DNA from: Nitrospirales bacterium
GTDB taxonomy: Bacteria > Nitrospirota > Nitrospiria > Nitrospirales > UBA8639
Length of the DNA: 64,000 nt
Assembly: GCA_029261355.1 (NCBI GenBank)
Contig: JAJDBM010000040.1
Coordinates: 62,001-126,000, forward strand
Reading direction: 5' to 3'
Positions 1 to 8,879 of the stretch are shown in pieces. A program made the position numbers and the translations under genes. The notes below the pieces were generated by a model. That model saw only the letters and a list, made by a program, of their open reading frames with translations, was not told where the DNA came from and ran no database searches. How positions within the stretch are numbered: the first letter of the stretch is position 1; every line of letters starts with the position of its first letter.

Positions 1-67
1 ACCATACGGACTTTCAGCGCGGTATCAAATGCTTCAAGGGTACGGAAGTTAATTGAATCGGCTATAG
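1..67. repeat. 67-bp direct repeat, copy 1 (window edge)
   Basis: These bases recur at 2670-2736 with one mismatch (A55 here, G there). The two copies flank the lytic transglycosylase gene. This copy begins at the first base of the window, so it may extend further left. Both copies stay open on the minus strand over the whole repeat in one frame, so they could be copies of a gene end, but I do not recognise the peptide. Bases 68-326 show nothing I can support as a gene. Confidence 0.85.
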
Positions 68-326
68 CTTCGATTTTCTATTTCACTAATCTTCACATCA
101 TTCCCAATGCACATGATTTGTTGGCACATGAAGGCTTCGTCCAGGGCAAATGACAAGGACCCAAGTCAAGTGCGGAGCCTACTGGAATTACCTGAACACG
201 ACATTCTCGCAAACACCCAATACATGCTGCCGAGTCACTGCACTCACACAGCCTAGGCTCCAGTTCGGAACACAATATGGCATTCAGAGAGAGAAAATGC
301 CGCTGGCGTCTTTTTCTAATAGACCC

Positions 327-2480
327 TTAGCGTTTATCTTTGTCAGAATTGAAAGCGACTGGAGAATTGTCATCCTCTGCTCTAACACGAAGGCGAGCAT
401 TTGCTCGAATACGATCACTCTTCAGATTATTCAGTCGTTTCAGTGCCTTGACTGACAGGCCGAATTTCACGGCAATGCCTGAGAGCGTGTCGCCAGAATG
501 AATGCGGTACCAAGTTGTTGGCGGGGATGGTTCTGATTGAGGGGCAAGAGATGGATTATCCGCCCTCTCTGCTCTAATACGAAGACGAGAATTCCATCGA
601 AGACGATCTTCCTTCAGGTTATTGAGTCGTTTGAGTTCCTTTTCAGACAGACCGAACTCCCTGGCGACAGAGGCAAGTGTGTCACCATAATGGACGCGAT
701 ACCAGTTGTCTGGCAGGGACGGTTCAGATTGAGAAACGAGAGATACGTTATCGTCCTTCTTCCCTCCGACCCGAAGACGATCGTTCCACCGAATGCGATC
801 GTCCTTCAGATCATTGAGTCGTTTCAATTCCTTCTTCGTCAGATCGAATTCCTTGGCGACCGATGCAAGCGTGTCACCAAAGCGGACATGGTACCAATTT
901 GCTGGTGGAGTCGGTTCAGATGGAGGAACAAGAGATGGATGTTCATCCTCTTCTCCTCTAACACGGAGTTGATCATTCCATCGAATACGATCTTCTTTTA
1001 GGTTATTCAGTCGCCTAAGATCCTTCTTTGTCAGACCGAACTCCTGAGCGACCGATGCAAGCGTGTCACCAAAACGCACGCGATACCAGGTGGCTGGCGG
1101 AGAGGATTCGGCTTCAAGTGCGATCGGAGCACTATCGTCCTCATTTCTTAAGCGAAGGCGATCATTCCATCGAATACGGTCTTCCTTCAGACTATTCAGT
1201 CGCTTAAGCTCCTGCTTGGTCAAACCAAACCGCCGAGCCACGTCATCCAATGTGTCACCAAAACGCACGCGATACCAGGTGGCGGACACTGGAGGAAGCT
1301 TCGCCCACATCTCAATTTGGTCGTGACGTTCTCGAACAAGGACCCCCTTGCCCTGAGGAACTTTTAACGAATAGCCATCTTCCAGGATGGGAACAATATT
1401 TTGTCGAAGTTCTGGATTCAATTCCTTGAGTGTCCCAAAAGAAATCCCCGTGGTTTTGGCCACAGCTTTTAGATGAGTACGCTTACGCACCAACGCCTCA
1501 TGATAGGCATAAGGGCTAGTCGTATTCACCTTAAACCCATATTGGGTCGGATTCGAAGCAATAAGAACCGCTGCGATAAAACTGGGGACATAATCCTTGG
1601 TTTCACGCCTGATATACCCTGTTTTCCGAATTTTCCAAAAATCACGACTCCCGCTTTTTCGAATTGCTCGCTGAATTTTCGACCCGCCTGCATTGTAAGC
1701 CCCCAAAGCCAAAGGCCAAGATTTGAACTGATCAAAGAGGTCTCTGAGGTGCTGAGCCGCAGCAACCGTAGACTTGACTGGATCCCGTCGTTCGTCGACA
1801 TACCATGTCACATCAAGCCCATACGCACGCCCCGTCGGTTTCATAAATTGCCAAGGACCTGAAGCACTGGCACTCGACAAGGCTCGAGGGTTAAAGCCAC
1901 TCTCAACCAATGAGAGATAGCCAAGCTCTATCGGTAACCCGGCATCTTTAAAGGTACGCTGAACCAGACCTTTATATTTCTCAAATCGGTCAAGGTATTT
2001 CTGAAATCTATTGTGAATGTCATGTTGGTAATAATCGAGGATACGTTGCACATGCAGGTTGACCTCGAGCGGCATCATGGCATAAGAACGGCCAGTAGAA
2101 ACCAGAATTGGCTGCATCCTATTTCCGTCAACATGCGGCCTTTCGAATGAGGACTGCGGAACGGACCAAGCATGTGTGACGACTGAATGATAGGATGCGA
2201 ATTGGACAAAGGGGGGAAACACCCGAGGGTCTGTGGCAAGATCACTCTCTAACAAACCGTGAAAAGAATCAGCTCTATCAAGAAAAGGTCCTGCAGGACC
2301 TATAGGCCGAGCAAACGTCGATTGTAAAGTAGTAACCGATGCAGGCACCAACCTGTCTAAAGCGAAGCCATCTTGAGCAGATGCGGCGCCTATGATCGAT
2401 AGACTCCACCACAAGGTTGTCACGCAGTAGACCGCAGAAAGACGTAGGCTGCTGGGTCGTTGAGTCGTTACCCTATTCAC
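327..2480 (-). CDS. mltD: Membrane-bound lytic murein transglycosylase D-like, five LysM domains
   Basis: Predicted periplasmic enzyme that cleaves the MurNAc-GlcNAc bond of peptidoglycan. The 717-residue product opens with a signal-peptide-like stretch ending near an Ala-Gln around residue 36. An SLT domain lies at about residues 175-290, with the catalytic glutamate in SLVESGFNP near residue 192, the GPWQF motif and the AYNAGG motif. From about residue 398 to the end come five LysM modules of 63-64 residues, each starting W-Y-(R/H)-(V/I) followed by GDTL. Two or three LysM modules is usual for MltD, so five is long. The modules are nearly identical, suggesting recent tandem duplication. It stands alone on its strand. 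Function call by family resemblance is firm; the gene symbol is by analogy. Confidence 0.88.
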   Translation of the reverse strand: MNRVTTQRPSSLRLSAVYCVTTLWWSLSIIGAASAQDGFALDRLVPASVTTLQSTFARPIGPAGPFLDRADSFHGLLESDLATDPRVFPPFVQFASYHSVVTHAWSVPQSSFERPHVDGNRMQPILVSTGRSYAMMPLEVNLHVQRILDYYQHDIHNRFQKYLDRFEKYKGLVQRTFKDAGLPIELGYLSLVESGFNPRALSSASASGPWQFMKPTGRAYGLDVTWYVDERRDPVKSTVAAAQHLRDLFDQFKSWPLALGAYNAGGSKIQRAIRKSGSRDFWKIRKTGYIRRETKDYVPSFIAAVLIASNPTQYGFKVNTTSPYAYHEALVRKRTHLKAVAKTTGISFGTLKELNPELRQNIVPILEDGYSLKVPQGKGVLVRERHDQIEMWAKLPPVSATWYRVRFGDTLDDVARRFGLTKQELKRLNSLKEDRIRWNDRLRLRNEDDSAPIALEAESSPPATWYRVRFGDTLASVAQEFGLTKKDLRRLNNLKEDRIRWNDQLRVRGEEDEHPSLVPPSEPTPPANWYHVRFGDTLASVAKEFDLTKKELKRLNDLKDDRIRWNDRLRVGGKKDDNVSLVSQSEPSLPDNWYRVHYGDTLASVAREFGLSEKELKRLNNLKEDRLRWNSRLRIRAERADNPSLAPQSEPSPPTTWYRIHSGDTLSGIAVKFGLSVKALKRLNNLKSDRIRANARLRVRAEDDNSPVAFNSDKDKR
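360..1290 (-). repeat. Tandem ~190-bp coding repeats (five LysM units)
   Basis: Five in-register DNA repeats of about 189-192 bp lie inside the 3' half of the transglycosylase gene. Each encodes one LysM domain plus a Ser/Pro-rich linker. The middle units are most alike, and the last (nearest 360) is most diverged. Such arrays can change copy number by recombination, so unit number may differ among relatives. Confidence 0.85.
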
Positions 2481-2669
2481 AATAGAAAAATTATTCCGAA
2501 TTTTTGTTACGCAAGTATAACATACTCATCATTATGACAATGCTGTCAATGAATGATTGAACCTAGGCAGGGAAAGAATAAGATTCAGGGTTTATTGATT
2601 CTTACTCAGCAGAGAGACGAATCAAAGCGTACGCGAACAATATAGCGAATCCAAATAAGTTCCAGCTTA

Positions 2670-2736
2670 ACCATACGGACTTTCAGCGCGGTATCAAATG
2701 CTTCAAGGGTACGGAAGTTAATTGGATCGGCTATAG
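2670..2736. repeat. 67-bp direct repeat, copy 2
   Basis: Second copy of the sequence at 1-67, with 66 of 67 positions identical. Similarity stops sharply after the shared GGCTATAG end. On the minus strand one frame is open from above the repeat, through it, to a stop near 2605, but I do not recognise the peptide. It lies about 190 bp upstream of the transglycosylase start and could be a scar of duplication or part of a larger dispersed repeat. Confidence 0.85.
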
Positions 2737-3512
2737 GACTACCCCCATAAAAAGGGGACTACATTCATTGAACCTCAAATACGACTCTCTACCCACAAAA
2801 ATGACTAAGATTCAAATATTAGAATGTGTAGGCCCTGGCAGGGCAAATGCAATAGTGACCAAAAATTGTACGATCCTTCAGCTCAGGGAAGATCAAAGCA
2901 TTCGTCAACGTTGTAAAGACAATCCGATCTCTCATGGAATAGAAAAAACTCACATCAGTTTTGGAGCCTCATGCTGATCGGCACAACGTCATGAAACACC
3001 TCAAGATTCTGAAGTGAATTAAATCAGTCTTAATTTCCTTCTCAATAATTTTTGATTTGCTGAAGATGGTTCATGGCCGCCGACTTGGTGCCCAGTTAAA
3101 AATTCTAAAAAAATGATTTGCCCCCTATATCTTCCGAGAGGATAGGCAACCGCGACTGGATCCTGATGGAGGACTGATGCAACTCATACAAAGAAACGCC
3201 ACCGAATCCAACAAACATCCAGTTGCGAAGACAGTTCTTTATAGTAAATAAAGAACATTTCAAACAGCTCAAGACAAGTGAGAGAAACCGTGGGGCCACT
3301 TGGCAGCCATTGCAAATGGGTGACCAATTTTCCAAATTGTCTCCTTGGCCAGTTTTCCCGCAGTACTCGAATTTCAGATAGGTTTCGTGCAGCAAATGAA
3401 AAAAGTCGTCAAACACATCAACAATCTATTCAAAAAACATGCGGGTATCGCACACTAAAACAATTATCCAACCATCACTTCGTCCTGCTAGTGTATAGGA
3501 AAGTTCCACTTA
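2737..3512. other. Long stretch without a recognisable gene
   Basis: About 775 bp of AT-rich sequence between the repeat and the toxin-immunity remnant. Short open frames exist on both strands (for example 2768-2977 plus and 3105-3416 minus), but none has a convincing ribosome site, composition or recognisable motif. It may be decayed DNA of the neighbouring Rhs locus. Confidence 0.5.
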
Positions 3513-3896
3513 CTACTTGAATCCAAGGGATACCGTAGTGCACTTCATTTTAGTATATGGGCTTCTCTTCATTAAAAATTCTTCAAACCGAGTCAGAGAA
3601 TAAAAAGTTTCTGATTTTTTTTTTGTCAATTGCTCTATCGACACATCAACGCCAGTGTCAACCACTTTTGGCAATTCAGAGGACCAAATGTCTTCCGATA
3701 CTTCACAATCAAAATAAAAAAGTCCAGTAGACCTTTGATAGGTTGAGACATAAACTAATCGATCTTTTCGTTTTTTATTATAAAACCCAATTGCACAAAG
3801 ATCAGCATCCCAAAAATCAACAACATTCAACTCAAAATTAATTAATTCATTTTGCAAAAATTCGATTACTTGAATTATTGAGGGATCTTTTTCCAT
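3513..3896 (-). CDS. Candidate immunity protein for an Rhs-type toxin
   Basis: A 127-residue acidic, cytosolic-looking protein with no signal peptide. It is rich in aromatic residues and contains the stretch NVVDFWDADLCAIGF near the N-terminus. Its ATG directly abuts the TAA of the toxin remnant upstream on the same strand, the standard layout of a polymorphic toxin tip followed by its immunity gene. Its AT-rich composition differs from the housekeeping genes nearby. I infer the role from position and general character, not from a recognised family; an unrelated small orphan protein is possible. Confidence 0.55.
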   Translation of the reverse strand: MEKDPSIIQVIEFLQNELINFELNVVDFWDADLCAIGFYNKKRKDRLVYVSTYQRSTGLFYFDCEVSEDIWSSELPKVVDTGVDVSIEQLTKKKSETFYSLTRFEEFLMKRSPYTKMKCTTVSLGFK

Positions 3897-4311
3897 TTAC
3901 TTCTCAAATCTTTTATTTGTGAGCAATTTCCGAATAGTTATATTCCCACTTTTTAATGCTTGCTCTACTGTTTGATGTTTAAACTCACCTGGGACTTCTC
4001 CCAAAATACCGGCCTTTCGAAAATTTTCTATAAACTTGCCTACTTCAATATTTAAATTTTTGAGAATTACCTGTGTCCCAATCACTTTGAATCCCTGCAG
4101 AAACTCCACCAATAACGGCCCCGATGGCTAAGCCAATGCAAAAAGGACAATGGCCGGATGGATCGTTGTAGACCAGGGGACTATTCGCTGCGTAGGTATA
4201 GCGATTGAGGGATTGCGGATCCAAAGCACTTGGCACAATGGTATCAGCTGAAATAAACCTTCCGAGAACCAGATCATAATACCGAGCTTCACAACACGGG
4301 GAAATCGGTAA
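3897..4311 (-). pseudogene. Rhs repeat-associated core and toxin tip, 3' remnant
   Basis: The minus strand encodes the hallmark end of an Rhs core: EARYYDLVLGRFISAD, then QSLNRYTYAANSPLVYNDP (about 4293-4150). A short glycine-rich membrane-like segment follows. The frame ends at 4045, but the neighbouring frame continues from about 4112 to 3897, giving a C-terminal piece that ends SGNITIRKLLTNKRF. This looks like a polymorphic-toxin tip, so one frameshift lies between about 4112 and 4045, probably near the A/T-rich tract at 4055-4065. Upstream the core frame is closed by TGA at 4312-4314, with no coding sequence for the many repeats of a full Rhs protein. The gene is therefore a 5'-truncated, frameshifted relic. 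The toxin activity is not identifiable. Confidence 0.75.
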
Positions 4312-4463
4312 TCAAAAAAACACAAAGGAAAAGGTGGTTGATACTCGAAAAATATTTCATTGGGCATCAACAAACTCCTAGCCGCTCGAGCTACGATACC
4401 ATAGGAATTGTATCGAAAAAACTCAGAGGCTTAGAATGATACTGCTAGGGAATAGAATAAGAA

Positions 4464-4504
4464 TTAAATAAAAAAAACCCTGCCGAGGAAATCCTCGGCA
4501 GGGT
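4464..4504 (-). terminator. Rho-independent terminator of the porin gene
   Basis: A 13-bp perfect stem, with arms at 4477-4489 and 4492-4504 (ACCCTGCCGAGGA on the plus strand), is followed in the minus direction by a run of T. It sits about 50 bp past the stop codon of the outer-membrane protein gene at 4555. Confidence 0.93.
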
Positions 4505-4554
4505 CTTTAGGATAACGGGGAAGAAGTGGTTTCTCCCCTATTGTTGTAGATGAC

Positions 4555-6042
4555 TTAGAAGTTGATCCAGAGTTGCGTGTAGCCCCAATTCTGATCAGCT
4601 GTGCCAAGATTATTCTTGCTACTGTAGTCACCGGTAAAGAAGTGACCAGCACCAATCTGCCATCCTACTTTATTGTCTTGGAAAAACATTGTGTAAACAA
4701 TGTCTATTTCTCCACCCAATGACTTTTCATTATTACCTGCTGGCGTAGTCTTAAATACGGCTTGATTCGCGCCATACCAATTATCATTTTCTTCGGCAAG
4801 TCGCATGTAGTGTCCAGCAATTTCAAAGTGACTATCTTTGGTGGGACGCAATTGCAAGTTACCACCAAACGTCATCATGTTCTGCCAAGACATCAAGTCC
4901 ATGTACCCAAAGTGAATATGGTTCGTTGGGAACAACTGACTAAAGGTATTTGCATTTCCATCGGTGCCACTATCATCACCAGATGCATAGTTGAATTCTG
5001 CGCCGATTCGAGGTTGCATTGGAACTGGCAATGTGACACCAGCATCAACATGCACGGCATAGGCACTAATATCAGTTTTACTTGCTCCACCGGCAGGGCC
5101 AACATGACCAAACTGATAGTAACCTTCAGCTGTCGCATCAACAATGCCTTTTTTGGTGGCAATTCGAGCACCAGTTGTATGTCGTGTCTGGTTTGGTTGT
5201 TGTCCACCACCAAAGTTTGCAGTAGCTCCTCCAACACCGCCAAATTCAGTGATCCAGGCTGGTTCAATTGTCACACCAGCAACTTTCATTGGTGCACGTA
5301 AGAAAAGGAGATTAGCATCTCCACCATAGCCACCACCTGAGGGAGAGGCACCACAACCACCAGAATTTTGATTGGCACAATTACCTTCTGCGAGGACTAA
5401 CCAACCAAATTCAACTGGAACTTTGGAATGGTTATATCGAAAGGTCACACCATCAAATGCAAAACCCACATTGTTCCAATCAAAATGACCGAAAATACGA
5501 TGGTTTCCCCAAACCATAAGCTGACGACCTGCTTTCATTGTCAGATTTGGTGCAATGAAGTTTCGAACCAACATAAATCCTTGTCGCAAGAACAAGTTTG
5601 TTCCACTATGATTTGGATTTATCCCTGGGTGACCCGCTGCGACATCTCCAAAGTTATTGGCAACTTGGGCTTGAGCAAAAAAGGCCACATCAGGAGAAAT
5701 ATCGTAGTTGAAGCCTAATCGAATCAATTGTTGGGTGAAGAATCGATTATCCTTTGTAGGAGTACCAGTGGAATTGGCCCCAAACCCAGAATTGGTTCGA
5801 AATTCAGGTCGAACACGCATGTCCCCAGAGATTGTGAGATTCTTCAAGTCAAAGGCTTGGCTTGTTGGGGGATCAAACTTGTGGTACGGAATTAAATCTG
5901 GAATAGCACGTGGCACTGCAGGCACATTGGTGTTCTTGTCCGTAGCCGGCGTTGTCTTTGCCGCAAAGACAGGAACCGCTGACATGGACACGATCAGACA
6001 ACCTGCCGTGAACCACTTAGAAATACGATGAAATTCGCTCAT
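4555..6042 (-). CDS. Outer-membrane porin, alginate-export-like family
   Basis: Predicted outer-membrane beta-barrel for passive solute passage; the substrate is unknown. The ATG at 6042 is preferred over upstream codons because GGAGGAG lies 5-6 bases before it and a signal peptide (MSEFHRISKW, hydrophobic core, then VFAAK) follows directly. The 495-residue product has the DMRVRPEFRTN strand motif near residue 75, alternating-polarity strands throughout, and a C-terminal phenylalanine (QLWINF) typical of BAM-assembled barrels. Glycine- and asparagine-rich loops are common. It is monocistronic, with a strong terminator behind it. Family assignment to alginate-export-type proteins is from overall resemblance; it need not transport alginate. 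Confidence 0.75.
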   Translation of the reverse strand: MSEFHRISKWFTAGCLIVSMSAVPVFAAKTTPATDKNTNVPAVPRAIPDLIPYHKFDPPTSQAFDLKNLTISGDMRVRPEFRTNSGFGANSTGTPTKDNRFFTQQLIRLGFNYDISPDVAFFAQAQVANNFGDVAAGHPGINPNHSGTNLFLRQGFMLVRNFIAPNLTMKAGRQLMVWGNHRIFGHFDWNNVGFAFDGVTFRYNHSKVPVEFGWLVLAEGNCANQNSGGCGASPSGGGYGGDANLLFLRAPMKVAGVTIEPAWITEFGGVGGATANFGGGQQPNQTRHTTGARIATKKGIVDATAEGYYQFGHVGPAGGASKTDISAYAVHVDAGVTLPVPMQPRIGAEFNYASGDDSGTDGNANTFSQLFPTNHIHFGYMDLMSWQNMMTFGGNLQLRPTKDSHFEIAGHYMRLAEENDNWYGANQAVFKTTPAGNNEKSLGGEIDIVYTMFFQDNKVGWQIGAGHFFTGDYSSKNNLGTADQNWGYTQLWINF

Positions 6043-6510
6043 TGCACTCCTCCTGTTAGATGAGTCCCCTGAATGTGTTCTGGGGGACAAACAGTTGCTC
6101 GCATTAAGGACCCATCTCCTTAATTTGAACAATTACGTTAATTGATTTTCTCTACCTTACCTTTTCCTCAGCTAATTTGATTCAAATACTGTGTCTATAA
6201 CTGTCCACCAACAATGCCATATAAGCTAAAAACGTACCAATTGCTTCAAAACATTGCAAACTATTGATTTTTATATTAATTTACTACTTTCAGATGCTTG
6301 AAACCTTAAACTAAAGTATTTCAAGAAAGAGACGACTTGTTGTTAAAAAACAACACAATGGAAAAACAGGTTATTCCATTGCTATAGTGAGATGCCTTGT
6401 TCTGGTAGGGTTGGGACTTCATAGAAAAACGGGGGCGCACTGAAAAAGTCAAGTTTTGTTATCGATTCAATAATAGCGATGAAAATACGAGTGCTCCCCT
6501 CTCCAAACCC
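6043..6510. other. Intergenic region upstream of the porin gene
   Basis: About 470 bp, very AT-rich. It must contain the porin promoter on the minus strand. Two small inverted repeats occur at about 6340-6355 (GTTGTT/ACAAC) and 6357-6379 (AATGGA/TCCATT). No gene is evident. Confidence 0.5.
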
Positions 6511-6801
6511 CTAAACAAGCTTATTCCCTCCTTGCGTCTCTGAATCAGATTCCGTAATTCCCTTCACGTGATCCTCAACCTCTTTGACTGAGGCCTCAAA
6601 GTCTTGTTCCACCGATTTGAATTCTTGCTGGATCATATTGATTTCTGGCTCAACTGACTGCCGGAGATCTTCTGTTGTTTCCTTAAATCCTTTGACGGCT
6701 TTGCCGACTTGCTTGCCAATTTCCGGTAGCTCTTTTGGCCCAAACAACAAAAAAGCGATCACCAAAATGATCAAAACCTCCATGGCGCCAAGACCAAACA
6801 T
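6511..6801 (-). CDS. Sec-independent translocase protein, TatA/TatB type
   Basis: A 96-residue inner-membrane protein with one N-terminal transmembrane helix (MEVLIILVIAFLLFG), the FGPKELPEIGK hinge and an amphipathic helix (VGKAVKGFKETTEDLR), then a long acidic tail. This is the TatA/B architecture; the longer charged tail and the FGP-E-LP hinge make it more TatB-like. It follows the TatA gene at 6886 on the same strand. No tatC is in the window, so the pore-docking partner must lie elsewhere. Confidence 0.88.
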   Translation of the reverse strand: MFGLGAMEVLIILVIAFLLFGPKELPEIGKQVGKAVKGFKETTEDLRQSVEPEINMIQQEFKSVEQDFEASVKEVEDHVKGITESDSETQGGNKLV

Positions 6802-6885
6802 AATTCAATAGCAACGAGTTCGGGGTTTGAAGAAGGAGGCTGGGACCCTCCTTAGCTTTCACGCAACATGCCCCGAATTTCTCAT

Positions 6886-7194
6886 TTATCCTTGTCTGGC
6901 TTGTTCTGGTTGTGGAGGTGGTGGCACGGCTTCCGCCGCAGGCGGTGGCGTTACCACTTGGGCTGTCTGCTGTGCTTGAACTGGTTCCGTCTGTTGAGGA
7001 ATTTCTTGTGTCATATTAGGCTCGTCAGGGTTTGGGGTCACATCATAGGCATCTGCTTCATGGACGGACTTCTTAAAGCCCTTAATGGCCTTTCCTAATC
7101 CTTCACCAAGCTGGGGTATTTTGCCTGCGCCAAAAATAATTAGCACAATAATTAAAATAAGGAGCAATTCCATCCAGCCAAATGACCCAATCAT
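6886..7194 (-). CDS. tatA: Sec-independent translocase protein TatA
   Basis: A 102-residue protein: N-terminal membrane helix (WMELLLILIIVLIIFGAGK), the FGAGKIPQLG hinge and the amphipathic GLGKAIKGFKKSV helix, all diagnostic of TatA. TatA oligomers form the channel for folded, twin-arginine-signal proteins. The C-terminal tail is unusually rich in Pro, Gln and Ala, unlike the acidic tail of most TatA. It precedes the TatB-like gene by about 85 bp and follows the MidA-like gene by about 113 bp, so the three may share a transcript. Confidence 0.92.
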   Translation of the reverse strand: MIGSFGWMELLLILIIVLIIFGAGKIPQLGEGLGKAIKGFKKSVHEADAYDVTPNPDEPNMTQEIPQQTEPVQAQQTAQVVTPPPAAEAVPPPPQPEQARQG

Positions 7195-7307
7195 AACGAA
7201 ACCTTTCGTTTCACTTGCAAATTCATAATACTCAAGATTCTCACTCGAGTCGCGGTAGTATACTTGAGCAATCGAGAAAAATCTACATAAATCGACAGCA
7301 GTCCAAC

Positions 7308-8741
7308 CTAAGAGACCGTAAGAAAAAAGTGTGTATAGTCCACTAATTGAGGGGGCTCTTGCAGCATGCCCCGAATCCCTTCCTTCTCATATCCTAGCTT
7401 CTCTAGAGCAGTCTGCGCTTCATTAATTTCTGAGGCAGTGACATAGGCGATGGTGTCTGGAACACCCTCAGGCTTAAAGTCTCGAATAATCGCTGCCAGC
7501 GCGGCTTTCTCCTCAGCAGGCATGGCATCTCGGAGAGGAAATTCAATCACTCTCTTGTACTGGCTGCGATACGAGGTATTCAGAGCTTCCAATGTTCGAA
7601 TTACAAGCGCATCACACTCCCATGACTCCGGGCTTGGGAGACTTGGATGGGCTGCGAGTAAGTCCATAAGCGTCAAGACGCTCTCTCCAATATGGGCTCC
7701 CACGTATTCCCGCTGTGACTCAATATTGGCCTTGGCACCCAGATGCTTGGCGATCTCTTCGAGTAAAGCAAAATTCACCATGAAACTGAATTGCCCCCCA
7801 TGTACGGAGTAACATGGTTTCTCTGGATCATTGAGCACCTGCTGACTATAGGTTCCCGCATCAAAACTGCTAAATCCAAGGGAAGTGGGTGACAGTAAAC
7901 GCACGGCTTCCTTCATGGTTGAGGCAGCCCCGGTATTAACAGGGACAAGAACCTCTTCATCAATGTTTTTTAGGAAGTCGGAAATGGTCCTGCGAAAGGA
8001 TAACGATTTCGATTCAACTGCATGGTATTCGCGTTCCCACACTAAATCTTCCAGAAAACTTGGATGCTGGGTGAGGGCATCAATATCTTTCTGATCAAAG
8101 GCCTGGACAAACCCTTCCCAATCTTCAATCTCGGCAAGCTTTGCCTCACTCACATTTGGCCGAAGATGCTCTTCGCTCAAATCACTGGCTTTTCGTAACA
8201 GTAATTTTGTGGGCAGTTCACTCCAAAATTCATTACAGATAATCCGATCAACAGACCCGTCCGCTACCGACTGTAAATTTTCTATACTTGCACAGGTAAA
8301 GATCGTTCGCTCATGATGTGGCGCAAGGTCTTTATTGTTTTTGGCTTCGGTCAATACCGCATCATGTTTATCAATAAGGTGATATTCCACAAAGGGAAAA
8401 AACTGATTATCCGTATCTAATGCCTTGAGACGATCCAAAAAACATGCGGCCAGATTACCATTCCCACAGCCCCACTCCATGACCACAAGAGCTGCCTTCG
8501 CAGGTCCGTCTTCAGGGGAACGATTCTTTGCTCGCTGTAACAAACGACGAAAATAATCCTCAGCTAACGCATAGGCGAGGCGTGAATCTGCCGAGGCAAA
8601 CGTTTGATAAAACTCTCGGACTCGTGAACCTCGCAATCCATAAAACACTTCATTGATATGAGACTGCCATTCATCAACAGGCAGAAAATCCCCTATGAGC
8701 TGGGGAAGAGCATCAGGATCTAACGAGGATTGCAACGCCAT
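7308..8741 (-). CDS. Class I SAM-dependent methyltransferase, MidA-like
   Basis: A 477-residue cytosolic protein. The SAM-binding glycine motif is VMEWGCGNGNLAACF (about residues 87-101). A second motif, IICNEFWSELPT (about residues 167-178), matches the NE-x-x-D-A-x-P region of MidA/NDUFAF7-type arginine methyltransferases. Longer than typical MidA (about 350-400), with an extra C-terminal domain of unknown role. No protein target can be read from the sequence. It lies upstream of the Tat genes on the same strand. Confidence 0.7.
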   Translation of the reverse strand: MALQSSLDPDALPQLIGDFLPVDEWQSHINEVFYGLRGSRVREFYQTFASADSRLAYALAEDYFRRLLQRAKNRSPEDGPAKAALVVMEWGCGNGNLAACFLDRLKALDTDNQFFPFVEYHLIDKHDAVLTEAKNNKDLAPHHERTIFTCASIENLQSVADGSVDRIICNEFWSELPTKLLLRKASDLSEEHLRPNVSEAKLAEIEDWEGFVQAFDQKDIDALTQHPSFLEDLVWEREYHAVESKSLSFRRTISDFLKNIDEEVLVPVNTGAASTMKEAVRLLSPTSLGFSSFDAGTYSQQVLNDPEKPCYSVHGGQFSFMVNFALLEEIAKHLGAKANIESQREYVGAHIGESVLTLMDLLAAHPSLPSPESWECDALVIRTLEALNTSYRSQYKRVIEFPLRDAMPAEEKAALAAIIRDFKPEGVPDTIAYVTASEINEAQTALEKLGYEKEGIRGMLQEPPQLVDYTHFFLTVS

Positions 8742-8879
8742 AACGATATCCCTTCAATCATCATAAGTTATTGAAATTACTAAAGAAAGATTGAGATTCT
8801 AACAGACTACCTACCCCCTCGCAAGACACGGCAGGAGTTTCTTGACAGACACACAAAACAAAGAGTAGAGATTGAGAGC

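Noticed and set aside
2768-2977. 69-codon plus-strand frame
   Set aside because: Weak start context and no protein-like motif; treated as chance.
3105-3416. 103-codon minus-strand frame and overlapping plus-strand frame 3278-3520
   Set aside because: Both composition patterns are poor, and they exclude each other.
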